This document shows, piece by piece, positions 35,327 through 44,178 of a stretch of 64,000 nucleotides of DNA (positions are counted from its first letter, which is position 1; every line of letters starts with the position of its first letter). The notes below the pieces were generated by a model, which ran no database searches, was not told the DNA's origin, and saw nothing but the letters and a program-made list of their open reading frames with translations. The stretch is taken from assembly GCA_964405735.1 (NCBI GenBank), contig CAYOPD010000007.1, positions 1 to 64,000 on the forward strand, in the 5' to 3' direction. The DNA comes from JADJLQ01 sp964405735 (GTDB lineage: Bacteria > Bacteroidota > Bacteroidia > Chitinophagales > Saprospiraceae). Made by a program: the position numbers and the translations under genes.

Positions 35327-35941
35327 ATGAAATACTGGATTCTTTTAATTGCACTGGTAATAGGCACCGGCTGCGCGAAAGTGTATTATAGCCCGGATGC
35401 GACTTCCCTGGCCAGCCGGCATAAGAAAATCGCAATTATTCCTCCAAAGGTTTCCATTGCTCCAAGGAAAAAATCAGACCTGCAGGCCCTGAAAGAGCAA
35501 CAAAAACTGGAATCCGTCAATTTTCAACAGGAAATTTACTCCTGGTTGCTGCGCCGGAAAATGCAAAATAAACTGCGGGTGGAGGTCCTGGACCTGGAAA
35601 CCACCATTGCGAAGCTCAAAGAAGTTGGTTATCCAGAAGAAAGGGTACTGACACCGGTCGAATTGCAGGATTTATTGGGCGTAGATGGCATCCTGACCTC
35701 CAACTTTTCTTTGTCCAAGCCCATGTCGGAAGGAGGGGCCATCGCTTTGGGCCTGATCTTCGGAATATGGGGATCCACCAATGAAGTGGTGATTGGCATG
35801 GAAATTCACGACCGTCCCAAAGAAAAGGTCATCTGGAGTTTCAACCATAAACTCTCCGGCAGCACCTTCAGTACCCCTGCAAGGCTGGTCGACCAACTTA
35901 TGCGCCAGGCCAGCAAAAAGATGCCTTATATTACCAAATAA
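35327..35941 (+). CDS. Putative lipoprotein, GNA1162-like
   Basis: A 204-residue lipoprotein with a lipobox at VIGTGC (Cys16). The mature part has IAIIPPKVSIAPRKK, ELQDLLGVDGILTSNF, and KVIWSFNHKLSG, the layout of the DUF799/GNA1162-type lipoproteins, which bind envelope partners. The match is only by pattern. It is followed 17 bases later by the glycosyltransferase gene and probably belongs to the same unit. Confidence 0.72.
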   Translation: MKYWILLIALVIGTGCAKVYYSPDATSLASRHKKIAIIPPKVSIAPRKKSDLQALKEQQKLESVNFQQEIYSWLLRRKMQNKLRVEVLDLETTIAKLKEVGYPEERVLTPVELQDLLGVDGILTSNFSLSKPMSEGGAIALGLIFGIWGSTNEVVIGMEIHDRPKEKVIWSFNHKLSGSTFSTPARLVDQLMRQASKKMPYITK

Positions 35942-35958
35942 GCTGGTTCCTATTAAGG

Positions 35959-37032
35959 ATGGCCAGGCTTCGCATCCTCATCGGAGTGCTCAACTGGGGT
36001 TTGGGTCATGCCACCCGGTGCCAGCCGGTCATTGATGAATGCTGCCGCAGGGGCCATGAAGTTCACCTGGCTTCGGATGGGCTTGCCGCCCTGGTGCTTG
36101 AGAAGAACAATCCTGGGCTGAAGCTACACCGGCTGGCACCTCTTGAAATTAAGTATGGTTCCTGGTTTTGGTTAAAGCTCATTTCTCAATCCATAAAACT
36201 ATTTAACTGGTTTTGGAAAGACCGTATGGAAACCAGGCGATTGCGGCATTTGTATGACTATGACCTGATCCTCTCCGATTCAAGGCCGGCTTGCAGGATA
36301 CCGGGAGTGACTGGAATACTGATCATTAATCAACCTGCACCGGAAATTCCGGGTCGTTGGGTGCGTGATTTGTCTCACTGGTTATTGTGGAAGATGTTCC
36401 GGCGATTCGATGAGATATGGGTACCGGACCTGCCAGGGGAAAAAAACCTGAGTGGGAAGCTCATTCAACTTCCCCCATATGTCCAAAAAACTTTCATAGG
36501 CTTTCTGTCCCGGATAAATCCGCCGCCTCCCGGTTCTATTGATGCGGTAACCGGAAGAATACTGGCTATTCTTTCCGGACCGGAACCGGCGCGGACGGAA
36601 TTTGAACGAAAATTAATTCAACGGCTGGATGGCCACGATTACAGGATTGCTGGCGGCCGGCCTGACCGCCTAAACCATTCGGACCGGTATCTTTCCTATA
36701 TGGACGCCAATGACCTGGCGGTGGAAATTTCAAAAGCGGAATACCTCATCTGCAGGTCCGGCTATAGCAGCCTGATGGACCTGGCTCAATTTGAAAAAAA
36801 GCTGATTCTCGTACCTACCCCCGGCCAGTCGGAACAGGAATATCTCGCCGAAAGGTTGAAAACAAAAGGGATAGCTGTTATTTGGAACATGAAGCAGCAA
36901 TCCCTCGAGATGATCCTTAACCAGGCCGGCCAAACCCTCCCTTTTCATCTCGAGAACGAACCAGGCTTGTTGCCTTCAGCACTCAGGAAGTGGGAGGATT
37001 ACTGCCAAAAAAAATCTAATTTGCATACATGA
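35959..37032 (+). CDS. Glycosyltransferase-like protein (MurG/GT-B fold)
   Basis: A 357-residue protein with GT-B features. The N-terminal ILIGVLNWGLGHATR resembles the glycine-rich donor/acceptor loop of MurG and related GT28 enzymes; the C-terminal domain carries ISKAEYLICRSGYSSLMDLAQFEKKLILVPTPGQSEQEYLAERL, the S/G-x-x-S nucleotide-sugar-binding block. Predicted to move a sugar from a nucleotide donor, acceptor unknown. It overlaps the next gene by 4 bases (ATGA). Confidence 0.85.
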   Translation: MARLRILIGVLNWGLGHATRCQPVIDECCRRGHEVHLASDGLAALVLEKNNPGLKLHRLAPLEIKYGSWFWLKLISQSIKLFNWFWKDRMETRRLRHLYDYDLILSDSRPACRIPGVTGILIINQPAPEIPGRWVRDLSHWLLWKMFRRFDEIWVPDLPGEKNLSGKLIQLPPYVQKTFIGFLSRINPPPPGSIDAVTGRILAILSGPEPARTEFERKLIQRLDGHDYRIAGGRPDRLNHSDRYLSYMDANDLAVEISKAEYLICRSGYSSLMDLAQFEKKLILVPTPGQSEQEYLAERLKTKGIAVIWNMKQQSLEMILNQAGQTLPFHLENEPGLLPSALRKWEDYCQKKSNLHT

Positions 37033-37748
37033 TCCGGATCCAGTTTGTCGCATTATTATTCCTCATCTTTTTTTCCCGGATGGATGCCCAAAGCACCCGC
37101 TTTGGATTAAAAGCGGGCCCTTCGGTTGGGTTCCAAAAATGGAATTATTTCCAAAATGATCCGCTCTATAAATATCATGGCGCTTTATGGATTGAATCTT
37201 ATCAGGAGGAAGATCCCTTTTCCCTTTTTGCCCAGGCGGGTTACCACGTGAAAGGGAGCGCCACCCGGTTTTACGGACCGATCCAGATTGACAACCAGAT
37301 TTACGATATCCCGGCCAATGAGTTTATATTCAACAACCTGGCCCTGCAGGTAGGCGTGAAAAAAAAATTCCCCTGGACCAGGCTTTCCGGGTATTACGCT
37401 TTTGGGCTCCGGGGCGAATATACCCTCTCCACGAACCTGGATTCATACGACCGCATCAACCGGTTGGTCCCGGTCTATCCTTTCAATTCCGCCGTGAAAA
37501 AAATAATCGCGGGCTTTACCCTTGGAGGTGGCCTCGAAATCCCATTTGGAGAATTATCCGGAGGCATCCTTGAAATCAGCATCAGCCCCGACCTGACCCG
37601 CCAGTATTTCCAGCCTCAAATCAACAATATCATCGATATTTTTCAGCCGGGGCGCACTACCTCCATCCCGGAAAAGAGCATCAAAAACCTGACGCTGGAG
37701 CTTTCTTTTGGCGTGTATCTGACGAGGAAGGTTATTTATGTTGATTAG
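37029..37748 (+). CDS. PorT-like outer-membrane beta-barrel protein
   Basis: A 239-residue exported barrel protein: signal peptide (residues 1-20, ending MDAQ), then alternating strands ending KNLTLELSFGVYLTRKV. The repeated glycine/aromatic strand pattern (RFGLKAGPSVGFQ; ALQVGVKKKFPW; AGFTLGGGLEIPFGEL) matches the outer-membrane beta-barrel domain of the PorT type. Probably translated with the glycosyltransferase. Specific role unknown. Confidence 0.8.
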   Translation: MIRIQFVALLFLIFFSRMDAQSTRFGLKAGPSVGFQKWNYFQNDPLYKYHGALWIESYQEEDPFSLFAQAGYHVKGSATRFYGPIQIDNQIYDIPANEFIFNNLALQVGVKKKFPWTRLSGYYAFGLRGEYTLSTNLDSYDRINRLVPVYPFNSAVKKIIAGFTLGGGLEIPFGELSGGILEISISPDLTRQYFQPQINNIIDIFQPGRTTSIPEKSIKNLTLELSFGVYLTRKVIYVD

Positions 37749-37749
37749 G

Positions 37750-37787
37750 AGTCAGTAGTCAGAAGTCAGTGGTCGGAGTCAGTAGTC
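37750..37787. repeat. AGTCAGT short tandem repeat
   Basis: Imperfect repeats of AGTCAGTRGTC-like 7-10 base units between the PorT-like gene and the blaI promoter. A low-complexity spacer of the kind often seen between Bacteroidetes genes; no function is suggested. Confidence 0.6.
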
Positions 37788-37832
37788 AATGCTGGACTGC
37801 CGAAGTCTGAAAGCTAAAAATCTATAGGATTA

Positions 37833-37896
37833 ACGTAAAAATACGTCAAATAATTTATTAAATAGTTGACAAACTATTAATGTAGTTGTATATTTG
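37833..37896 (+). promoter_or_regulatory. blaI-blaR promoter with operator-like palindromes
   Basis: Promoter: TTG at 37866-37868 and TATATTTG at 37889-37896, spaced 20 bases. A perfect 7-bp inverted repeat AATAGTT-GACA-AACTATT (37861-37878) covers the -33 element. A second small palindrome ACGTA-AAAA-TACGT lies at 37833-37846. The first is well placed to be the BlaI operator for autorepression. Confidence 0.6.
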
Positions 37897-37915
37897 ATTT
37901 TACAAAAAATAACCG

Positions 37916-38290
37916 ATGCCTAAAAAACTCACCAAAGCGGAAGAAGAAATCATGCAGATCATCTGGTCGAAAGGCCGGGTGCTGGTCAGCGATATCCTGG
38001 ACGAACTTGGAGAACCGAGACCTCCGCATAGCACCATTTCATCCATTGTCCGCATCTTAGAGAAAAAGGGTTTTGTCGGCCACAAAGCCTATGGCAGGAC
38101 CTATGAATATTTTGCCCTGTTGCCGAAGGAGGAATACAGCAAGCATACCGTGCGTAATCTGATTGAAGAATATTTCGGTGGATCAGCCAACAGCCTGGTA
38201 TCCTTTCTGGTTAAGGAAAAAGACCTGAGCCTGAAAGAACTGTCGGAACTCATGGAAGTGTTGAGGAAAAATAAAAATAAAAATAAATAA
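37916..38290 (+). CDS. blaI: BlaI/MecI/CopY family transcriptional repressor
   Basis: A 124-residue winged-helix repressor. The LTKAEEEIMQIIWSKGRV start, DILDELGEPRPPHSTISSIVRILEKKGFVGHKAYGRTYEY recognition/wing part, and the C-terminal dimer region (NSLVSFLVKEKDLSLKELSELMEVL) are typical. It lies 1 base before the M56 sensor gene. In this family the repressor is cleaved after signalling by the partner, which lifts repression; a direct operator is present upstream. Confidence 0.92.
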   Translation: MPKKLTKAEEEIMQIIWSKGRVLVSDILDELGEPRPPHSTISSIVRILEKKGFVGHKAYGRTYEYFALLPKEEYSKHTVRNLIEEYFGGSANSLVSFLVKEKDLSLKELSELMEVLRKNKNKNK

Positions 38291-38291
38291 C

Positions 38292-40637
38292 ATGATCACC
38301 CTGGTCCTCCAGAGCAGCCTTTGCTGGCTGTTTTTTATGCTCGTCTACCAGATCTTTTTACAGAAGGAGACCTTTTTCCGGTTCAACAGGTATTATTTAC
38401 TGGTGACCATGGTGTTGGGCATCGTCATCCCCCTGTGCCGCCTGGTCTGGGAACAGACGGGAGGGCCTGAATTGCCGGTTTACATGGGTTTTCAGGGCCG
38501 TGCGCAGGTCCTGGACCTGAGTCTTATTGGAGCCGGAAGCCAGGATTCCCCGAACTGGTTTGGAATACTCAACATGGTATATTGGTGCGGCTTCCTGATC
38601 TTCTTCCTGATCCTGGTCAGAGAATTGGCAGATATTCTGAAGTTGATCCGGAAGTATCCTAAGGAAAGGAACAGCCGCTATACAGTGGTCCACACCGATT
38701 TTGAACACCTTCCTTTTTCTTTTCTGAACTATGTGTTTATCAGCGAAAAAGTAAAGTTCAAACAAAAAGAACTCCGGGATATCCTTTATCATGAAAGCAG
38801 CCATGTCAACGGCTGGCACACCCTGGATGTCCTGCTGGCCGAAGGGCTTGTCGCGCTGGCCTGGTTCAGCCCCATGGTGTACTGGTATAAAAATTCGATT
38901 CGCAACACGCATGAATACCTTGCGGATGCTTTGGTCACCCGTTCGGAAGACAAAGACCGTTACGGTAGATTGCTCATCGACCATGCCCAGCGCAGGCTTC
39001 AAATTGCGCTGGCCAATCATTTTATTTACTCACAATTAAAAAACAGAATTCACATGCTCATGAAATCAAAATCAAGGCCGGTCAATGCCTGGAAGTATGC
39101 CCTGGTGCTGCCTATCATGCTATTCCTCGGTGTATTGTTTGCCTATAAGTCGGATGTCCTGCAGGCCGGTTATCCGGTATCGCTGGATGCCCGGCCGTTT
39201 TTTTGGTCCGATACCGTACGCACCCAGGTCGAGGAGATGCCGGTCTTTCCTGGCTGTGCGCAAATCACAGATCCCCAGGAAAGATCGGCTTGTTCCATGC
39301 AGAAACTGATGGAATATCTTTCAAAAAATGTACAATACCCCCTGGCTGCCAAGGAAAAAAATGTTCAAGGTAAAGCCCTGGTCAGTTTTGTGGTCAATAC
39401 GGATGGTAGCATTACGGATGTTGAATTAAAGGAATCTCCGGGTTCAGGCACCGGGGAAGAAGCCCTTCGGGTGGTGCGGCAGATGAACCAAATGCCGGTA
39501 AAATGGACTCCCGGCCGGGAGAAGCAAAAAGCCGTGAGGGTCAGGATGGTCCTGCCCATCCTGTTCAAACTGAAGGATGAAAAAATAAAAGAATACCCGG
39601 TTAATGCTCTTTATCTATTAAACGGAGACCGGGCCAGCTTGGATGAAGTCAGGAATATTTCCCCGGAACAGATCGTTTCCATCAACGTCATGAAAGGAGA
39701 TACCGCCATAGAAAAATACGGGGAAGAGGGTAGATTGGGGGTGATCGAAATCCTGACCAGACCGAAATATCTGGTTGATGGAAAAGAAACGACTAGGGAG
39801 GAGGCCGGTAAAATCAACCCGGACCGGATCGAGTCAGTGGATGTCGTTAAATACGGTAAACAGGAAGCGGGAACCGTGTCCATAAAAACGAAAAAATTTT
39901 CGGATGACAAAAAAGCAAGTCCTGGACCAGCTGACTTTTCAATGTTGGATGAGATGGAAAAGGGAAGTGCCCGCGAGATCTTCAAGACCGTGGAGGAATT
40001 ACCCCGATTTCCAGGTTGCGAGCACCTCAAGGATAAGGCCGAACTGAACCAGTGCGCCGTTCAGCATATGCTTGAATATGTCTATAAAAACATTAAATAC
40101 CCCAAATCGGCCAGGGAGCAAGGGATTGAGGGAAAAGTAATGGTCTCCTTTGTGGTGGAAGCTGATGGCAGTTTGTCTGAAATTAAAATCGTGAGGGATA
40201 TCGGCGGCGGTTGCGGCGATGAGGTGCTCCGCGTGATCCATTCCATGAGTGAAATGGATCAAAAATGGATTCCCGGAAAACAAAAGGGACAGGCCGTCCC
40301 GGTCCAGTACAATCTTCCGGTCCAATTCAAATTATCCAAAGAGCCCGATCCAAAAAAAGAACCGGAATCTTCAACGGCAGCCTCTATAATCCCACTTGAC
40401 ACAGAACTCAAAATAATGCCCAATCCAGCCCGGGGGGATGTGGAAATACGATGGAACAGGAACGGCAAGGTCCGGATAGAAATCTTTGACCTTAACGGCA
40501 AACAACTTCACCTGAGCAACCAAATCGATTTTAATGGTTCTCAAAAGATCGATGTCAGAAGTTATAGCCCCGGCACCTATATCCTGCGTGTTAGCCAGGG
40601 AACAGTCAGCCTGGAACAAAAGCTGATCATTGGATAA
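38292..40637 (+). CDS. BlaR1/M56-type membrane metalloprotease sensor with two TonB-C domains and a T9SS sorting domain
   Basis: A 781-residue protein. Four N-terminal membrane helices contain the zinc protease: HESSH at residues 167-171, with HEYLAD (about 207-212) giving the third ligand. The periplasmic part has two TonB C-terminal-type domains (near 310-420 and 560-680), both starting E-x-x-P-x-F-P-G-C, separated by two short TonB-receptor-plug-like segments. The last 80 residues (LKIMPNPARGDVEIRW to RVSQGTVSLEQKLIIG) match a type IX secretion C-terminal sorting domain. The M56/TonB fusion is common in Bacteroidetes; the sorting tail on a membrane protein is not. Forms a two-gene unit with blaI. 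Confidence 0.88.
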   Translation: MITLVLQSSLCWLFFMLVYQIFLQKETFFRFNRYYLLVTMVLGIVIPLCRLVWEQTGGPELPVYMGFQGRAQVLDLSLIGAGSQDSPNWFGILNMVYWCGFLIFFLILVRELADILKLIRKYPKERNSRYTVVHTDFEHLPFSFLNYVFISEKVKFKQKELRDILYHESSHVNGWHTLDVLLAEGLVALAWFSPMVYWYKNSIRNTHEYLADALVTRSEDKDRYGRLLIDHAQRRLQIALANHFIYSQLKNRIHMLMKSKSRPVNAWKYALVLPIMLFLGVLFAYKSDVLQAGYPVSLDARPFFWSDTVRTQVEEMPVFPGCAQITDPQERSACSMQKLMEYLSKNVQYPLAAKEKNVQGKALVSFVVNTDGSITDVELKESPGSGTGEEALRVVRQMNQMPVKWTPGREKQKAVRVRMVLPILFKLKDEKIKEYPVNALYLLNGDRASLDEVRNISPEQIVSINVMKGDTAIEKYGEEGRLGVIEILTRPKYLVDGKETTREEAGKINPDRIESVDVVKYGKQEAGTVSIKTKKFSDDKKASPGPADFSMLDEMEKGSAREIFKTVEELPRFPGCEHLKDKAELNQCAVQHMLEYVYKNIKYPKSAREQGIEGKVMVSFVVEADGSLSEIKIVRDIGGGCGDEVLRVIHSMSEMDQKWIPGKQKGQAVPVQYNLPVQFKLSKEPDPKKEPESSTAASIIPLDTELKIMPNPARGDVEIRWNRNGKVRIEIFDLNGKQLHLSNQIDFNGSQKIDVRSYSPGTYILRVSQGTVSLEQKLIIG

Positions 40638-40645
40638 TAACCGAA

Positions 40646-41245
40646 TTATTTTTTCATTTCCGGCCTTGACCGCATCTTTAACTGCCAGCCCGAAGCTTCC
40701 ACGATCAGGCGGATCATTTCCAGAAAATCTTTGCCCTGTGCGGAAGCTTCGGCAAGCAGGTTGCTTTCTGAGGCTTTTTTTCGGATCATCTCTTTAGCCT
40801 CCGATTGAATTTTGTTGTAATCGGCTTCGGAAAAGGACGTAAAAAAGCCTTCAGAAATATCGTAATAATCCAGGTCATGATCTATGGAGAGGATGGTCGG
40901 TTCAGGAAGGGCGTTGATCCAGATGGTTTTGCTGGGCTCGTCGGTTTCAATGGATAGAGTTTCCAGGTCGAATCCGGCGGATACCTTTGCCTTGACCCTG
41001 ACCAGTACTTTTTTCCGGAAGGGATAAACATCGAAATACTGAAAGCTGCGGTTTTCATACAATTCTGAAAAATACCCTTCCACCGTAATCCATTTCGCCA
41101 CCTTTTGAATTCTTTCCAGAAGGACGGTCGCGTTTTGAGACGTCTGGATTTTGGACCTTCTGGCCCACTCCCGGTTCAGCCACCAGATACCACCCCCTAA
41201 AAGAACCAGGAGGACCAGGTAAAGGAGGTACCTTATTTTTTGCAT
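40646..41245 (-). CDS. DUF4230 domain-containing protein
   Basis: A 199-residue protein with an N-terminal membrane helix (residues 6-24), then a basic coiled stretch and a beta-rich domain (KVLVRVKAKVSAGFDLETLSIE, TIWINALPEPTILSIDHDLDYYDISEGFF) matching the DUF4230 family, of unknown function. The start codon ATG shares a base with the stop of the DUF3108 gene (TGATG), so translation is coupled. Probably an envelope factor anchored in the inner membrane. Confidence 0.82.
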   Translation of the reverse strand: MQKIRYLLYLVLLVLLGGGIWWLNREWARRSKIQTSQNATVLLERIQKVAKWITVEGYFSELYENRSFQYFDVYPFRKKVLVRVKAKVSAGFDLETLSIETDEPSKTIWINALPEPTILSIDHDLDYYDISEGFFTSFSEADYNKIQSEAKEMIRKKASESNLLAEASAQGKDFLEMIRLIVEASGWQLKMRSRPEMKK

Positions 41246-42135
41246 CAGGGCACAGGTTGTTTAAACTCGTATTTGAGCCCTTTATAACTGGAAAGCACCG
41301 CTTTCACCGAACCTACCGAAACCGGCGACTCGATCAGCAGCGGCACCTGGTTTTTGTCGGTACTGGCCCAGATATGCATCCTGTCATTTTCCTTAAACAC
41401 GGAACCGGCTATCACTTCCGGGCTGAGATGATGCGAAGTATATCTGCCCAGGCGGTGCACTTTTTTATTTTCTTTGGTACCGTAATACACCAGTTTAAGG
41501 TTATAGGCTTTTTTATCCAGGAAGATATCCAATGGCAGAACGCTTCCTTCCTGTTCGGCTGTAAACGCGTGCGTCCTCACGGAATACACGAGGGAAAGTA
41601 CGTCATGCATGTTTTTGTTGATGGGGAAAGTTGATTCGGTGGCAGTTTCCGGTGATTTTCCGGTCCAGGTTTTGAGTTGCAGGCCTTGCTGGTCGAATTC
41701 TATTTTTTCGTAATACCGGTACTTGCCTTCCTTGATGTCCCTTTTAAAACTGACAGGCAATAAATCGGATTTTCGCACAATGGATTCAAAATAGTCATCC
41801 GCTTTGAAAAACCATTCATAGGATGAATAAGTCCTTCCGCGTGCTGAAAATTTGTATTTGTCGCCCAGGTCATCCACCTTAAATACGACTTCGCCTGCAG
41901 CCAGCCAGATAAAATTCCAGTTGTAATAAATCTTATACGTGAGTTCTTCCCCTGCCATGAAGGTGCCATTTTCCTGATCCTTCAAAAAGTCAAAACCAGG
42001 CAGAACAGACCGGGTCTCCGGACTGTGCTCCGAGCTTTGCTCTTTCGTTTGTCCCGCCGTGAACAGGGAAAACAGGATGATCAATGGATATTTAAGCATG
42101 GGCATCATTACCGCAAATAACGTAAAAATACCCAT
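41245..42135 (-). CDS. DUF3108 domain-containing exported protein
   Basis: A 296-residue protein with an N-terminal hydrophobic segment (residues 7-26). The mature part carries the DUF3108 pattern: GEELTYKIYYNWNFIWLAAGEVVF, then SSYEWFFKADDYFESIV, SFKRDIKEGKYRYYEKIEF and the late KVHRLGRYTSHHLSPEVIAG. The family is periplasmic and of unknown function. Translationally coupled to DUF4230. Confidence 0.85.
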   Translation of the reverse strand: MGIFTLFAVMMPMLKYPLIILFSLFTAGQTKEQSSEHSPETRSVLPGFDFLKDQENGTFMAGEELTYKIYYNWNFIWLAAGEVVFKVDDLGDKYKFSARGRTYSSYEWFFKADDYFESIVRKSDLLPVSFKRDIKEGKYRYYEKIEFDQQGLQLKTWTGKSPETATESTFPINKNMHDVLSLVYSVRTHAFTAEQEGSVLPLDIFLDKKAYNLKLVYYGTKENKKVHRLGRYTSHHLSPEVIAGSVFKENDRMHIWASTDKNQVPLLIESPVSVGSVKAVLSSYKGLKYEFKQPVP

Positions 42136-42390
42136 AGAAATTCCCGTTTTATCTCAGCCCCGGGGATCCGGACTTTTGGCCTGATCTGGTTTAAAATATT
42201 CACATCCAAGATTATATAAAAGGTTCTGCTTTCCATTCCTGAAACTTTGGATAAAAATTTTAGTGATTCATTAACCAGCAAGGGATTGAGGCTTGTAAGG
42301 ATACGCTATCCTGAATCAATGTTTACCTTCTTCTTTTAGACTTCTGCAAATCACATTATTCAATTATCTAATATAAAATTGTTCTAATTT

Positions 42391-42987
42391 GTGCGGCATA
42401 TGCCAGTTAAATCCTTTGGTCACCGGATTCTTGGGGTGGACCCGGGCACCCAGTTTCTGGGCTTTGCCCTTATTGAGCCGTCGAACGAAGAGATCCGGAT
42501 CCTAGCCATGGATACCATCCGGCTCAAGGATGCGGGAGATCACCAGGATAAACTGCGGGAAATCTTTCTTCAGCTACAGGAACTTATTGAGACCTACCGC
42601 CCGGGTCAAATGGCGATCGAGGCCCCTTTTTACGGCAAGAATGTTCAGGCCATGCTTAAACTGGGCAGGGCGCAGGGTGTGGCCATCGCGGCCGGCATCA
42701 CAATGGGCCTGGAGATCTATGAATATTCTCCCAAGAGAATCAAGCAGTCGGTTACCGGCAATGGCAATGCGGCAAAAGAGCAGGTCGCGGCCATGCTTTC
42801 CCACATTCTAAAGAAACCGGTACAGGCCGATCGTTTCGATGCTACCGATGCCCTGGCTTGCGCGATATGTCATCACCAGCAGGGGCAAGGCCACATACCC
42901 GCAACGGGTAAAATGAAAAAATACAATTCGTGGAAAGGTTTTCTAAATGAAAATCCCGGCAGGGCGGGGAAACCTCACCGCGTTTAA
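42391..42987 (+). CDS. ruvC: Holliday junction endonuclease RuvC
   Basis: Resolvase that cuts recombination four-way junctions with RuvAB. 198 residues, the usual size plus about 20. The catalytic acidic residues lie in ILGVDPGTQFLGFAL (Asp14), MAIEAPFYGKN (Glu), and DATDALACAI (two Asp). It ends 4 bases inside the convergent HIT gene. A -7 match is weak (CTAATTTG, one base short of the consensus). Confidence 0.97.
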   Translation: MRHMPVKSFGHRILGVDPGTQFLGFALIEPSNEEIRILAMDTIRLKDAGDHQDKLREIFLQLQELIETYRPGQMAIEAPFYGKNVQAMLKLGRAQGVAIAAGITMGLEIYEYSPKRIKQSVTGNGNAAKEQVAAMLSHILKKPVQADRFDATDALACAICHHQQGQGHIPATGKMKKYNSWKGFLNENPGRAGKPHRV

Positions 42988-43379
42988 GCCAGGTTCCGGC
43001 GTATGTTTTCCGCTATAACCAGGAGTTCTCCCTCACTGGGATTGAGTTTGGGTCGTTCAAAATTGATATCTCCCACCTGATTTAACGGGATAAGGTGAAT
43101 GTGGGCATGGGGCACTTCAAGGCCGATGACACAAACGCCGATTCTGAGGCAGGGTACGGCAGCCCGGAGCGCTTTGGCAATTTTTTTACTAAAGATCACC
43201 ATGGCACCCAGGTCCTGATCTTCCAGGTCAAACAGGTAGTCGGTTTCTTTTTTAGGGATTACCAGCGTATGACCCGGAGCTAGCGGATGGATGTCCAGGA
43301 AGGCCAGAAAACGATCGTCTTCCGCTATTTTATGGCATGGAATTTCACCACGGACTATTCTTGAAAAGATACTGGTCAT
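42984..43379 (-). CDS. HIT family protein
   Basis: A 131-residue histidine-triad nucleotide hydrolase/transferase. The active site HAHIHLIPL (H-x-H-x-H) is near the C-terminus. The N-terminal SIFSRIVRGEIPCHKI and FLDIHPLAPGHTLVIPK are typical of the HinT group, which hydrolyses aminoacyl adenylates or nucleoside phosphoramidates. It lies 6 bases after greA and so probably shares its transcript. Confidence 0.95.
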   Translation of the reverse strand: MTSIFSRIVRGEIPCHKIAEDDRFLAFLDIHPLAPGHTLVIPKKETDYLFDLEDQDLGAMVIFSKKIAKALRAAVPCLRIGVCVIGLEVPHAHIHLIPLNQVGDINFERPKLNPSEGELLVIAENIRRNLA

Positions 43380-43385
43380 AGGATG

Positions 43386-43856
43386 TTAAATGGAGATCTG
43401 AATCACTTCAAATTCAAGGGTGCCGTTTGGTGTGGCCACGGCTGCGGTCTCGCCCACATTTTTTCCCAACAGTCCCTGGCCGATGGGGGAATTGATGCTT
43501 ATTTTACCGGATTTGATATCGGATTCCGCTTCAGAAACCAGTTTATAGATCAGATCCTTACCCGTTTTTTTGTTCCGGATGGTCACACGGGAAAGAATGC
43601 CCACTTTGCTGGTATCGATCTGGGAATCGTCGATCAGTTTTACATTGGCCAGTTTTTTTTCAAGTTCGTTGATTTTATATTCCAGCATGCCCTGTGCGTC
43701 CTTGGCTGCATGGTATTCTGCGTTTTCAGAAAGATCCCCTTTCTCCCGGGCTTCGGCAATGGCCCGGGCTGCTTCGCGCCTTCCGTTGCCTTTGAGTTCA
43801 TCCAGTTCCGCTTTCACTTTTGCAAAACCTTCCGATGTCATGAGTGTTAATTCCAT
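43386..43856 (-). CDS. greA: Transcription elongation factor GreA
   Basis: Rescues backtracked RNA polymerase by promoting RNA cleavage. From the ATG at 43856 it has 156 residues, the family length: N-terminal antiparallel coiled coil with DLSENAEYHAAK, whose two acidic tip residues act at the polymerase active site, and a C-terminal FKBP-like domain ending TPNGTLEFEVIQI. An upstream ATG at 43898 adds 14 unlikely residues. A terminator-like hairpin lies about 115 bases upstream. Confidence 0.95.
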   Translation of the reverse strand: MELTLMTSEGFAKVKAELDELKGNGRREAARAIAEAREKGDLSENAEYHAAKDAQGMLEYKINELEKKLANVKLIDDSQIDTSKVGILSRVTIRNKKTGKDLIYKLVSEAESDIKSGKISINSPIGQGLLGKNVGETAAVATPNGTLEFEVIQISI

Positions 43857-43954
43857 AAAAATAACGAAGTTATAATTTGGTGAATAATCAGAGAGCACCC
43901 CGGCCTGCAGCAGGCAGGCAGATTGAATTTGGATTGACCAGGTACCCCATCACG

Positions 43955-44004
43955 TATTAATAAAAATACAAAGAACGTTTTCAGTAATTCCAAAAACGTT
44001 CTTT
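43955..44004 (-). terminator. Terminator hairpin in the greA leader
   Basis: Perfect 12-bp inverted repeat (43970-43981 with 43993-44004) and 11-base loop, then a T-rich tail TATTTTTATTAAT on the minus strand. It lies about 115 bases upstream of greA and about 50 bases downstream of a possible -7 element, so it would end a leader RNA of about 80-90 nt. Confidence 0.6.
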
Positions 44005-44052
44005 GATTGGTTAGTGGCTTCAAAGTTAAGGCAATATTTCGCTCGTGTCAAA

Positions 44053-44060
44053 CAAATTTA
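44053..44060 (-). promoter_or_regulatory. Possible -7 element (TAAATTTG) of greA
   Basis: TAAATTTG on the minus strand matches the Bacteroidetes consensus. No matching -33 TTG at 19-21 bases. It would drive the greA leader through the hairpin at 43970-44004. Confidence 0.4.
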
Positions 44061-44178
44061 AAGCCAGGCCCGGAGCCCTATTTCCAGGATTCCGGTTTTA
44101 AGTTATTCCCAACTTTCCATGAACAGGCAGGGAGTATTCCAACGCCTGGATTTATATCTTTAAGGTATAAAAACCTGT

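Noticed and set aside
37750..37787. CRISPR-like array
   Set aside because: The repeat units are only 7-10 bases, imperfect and without spacers.
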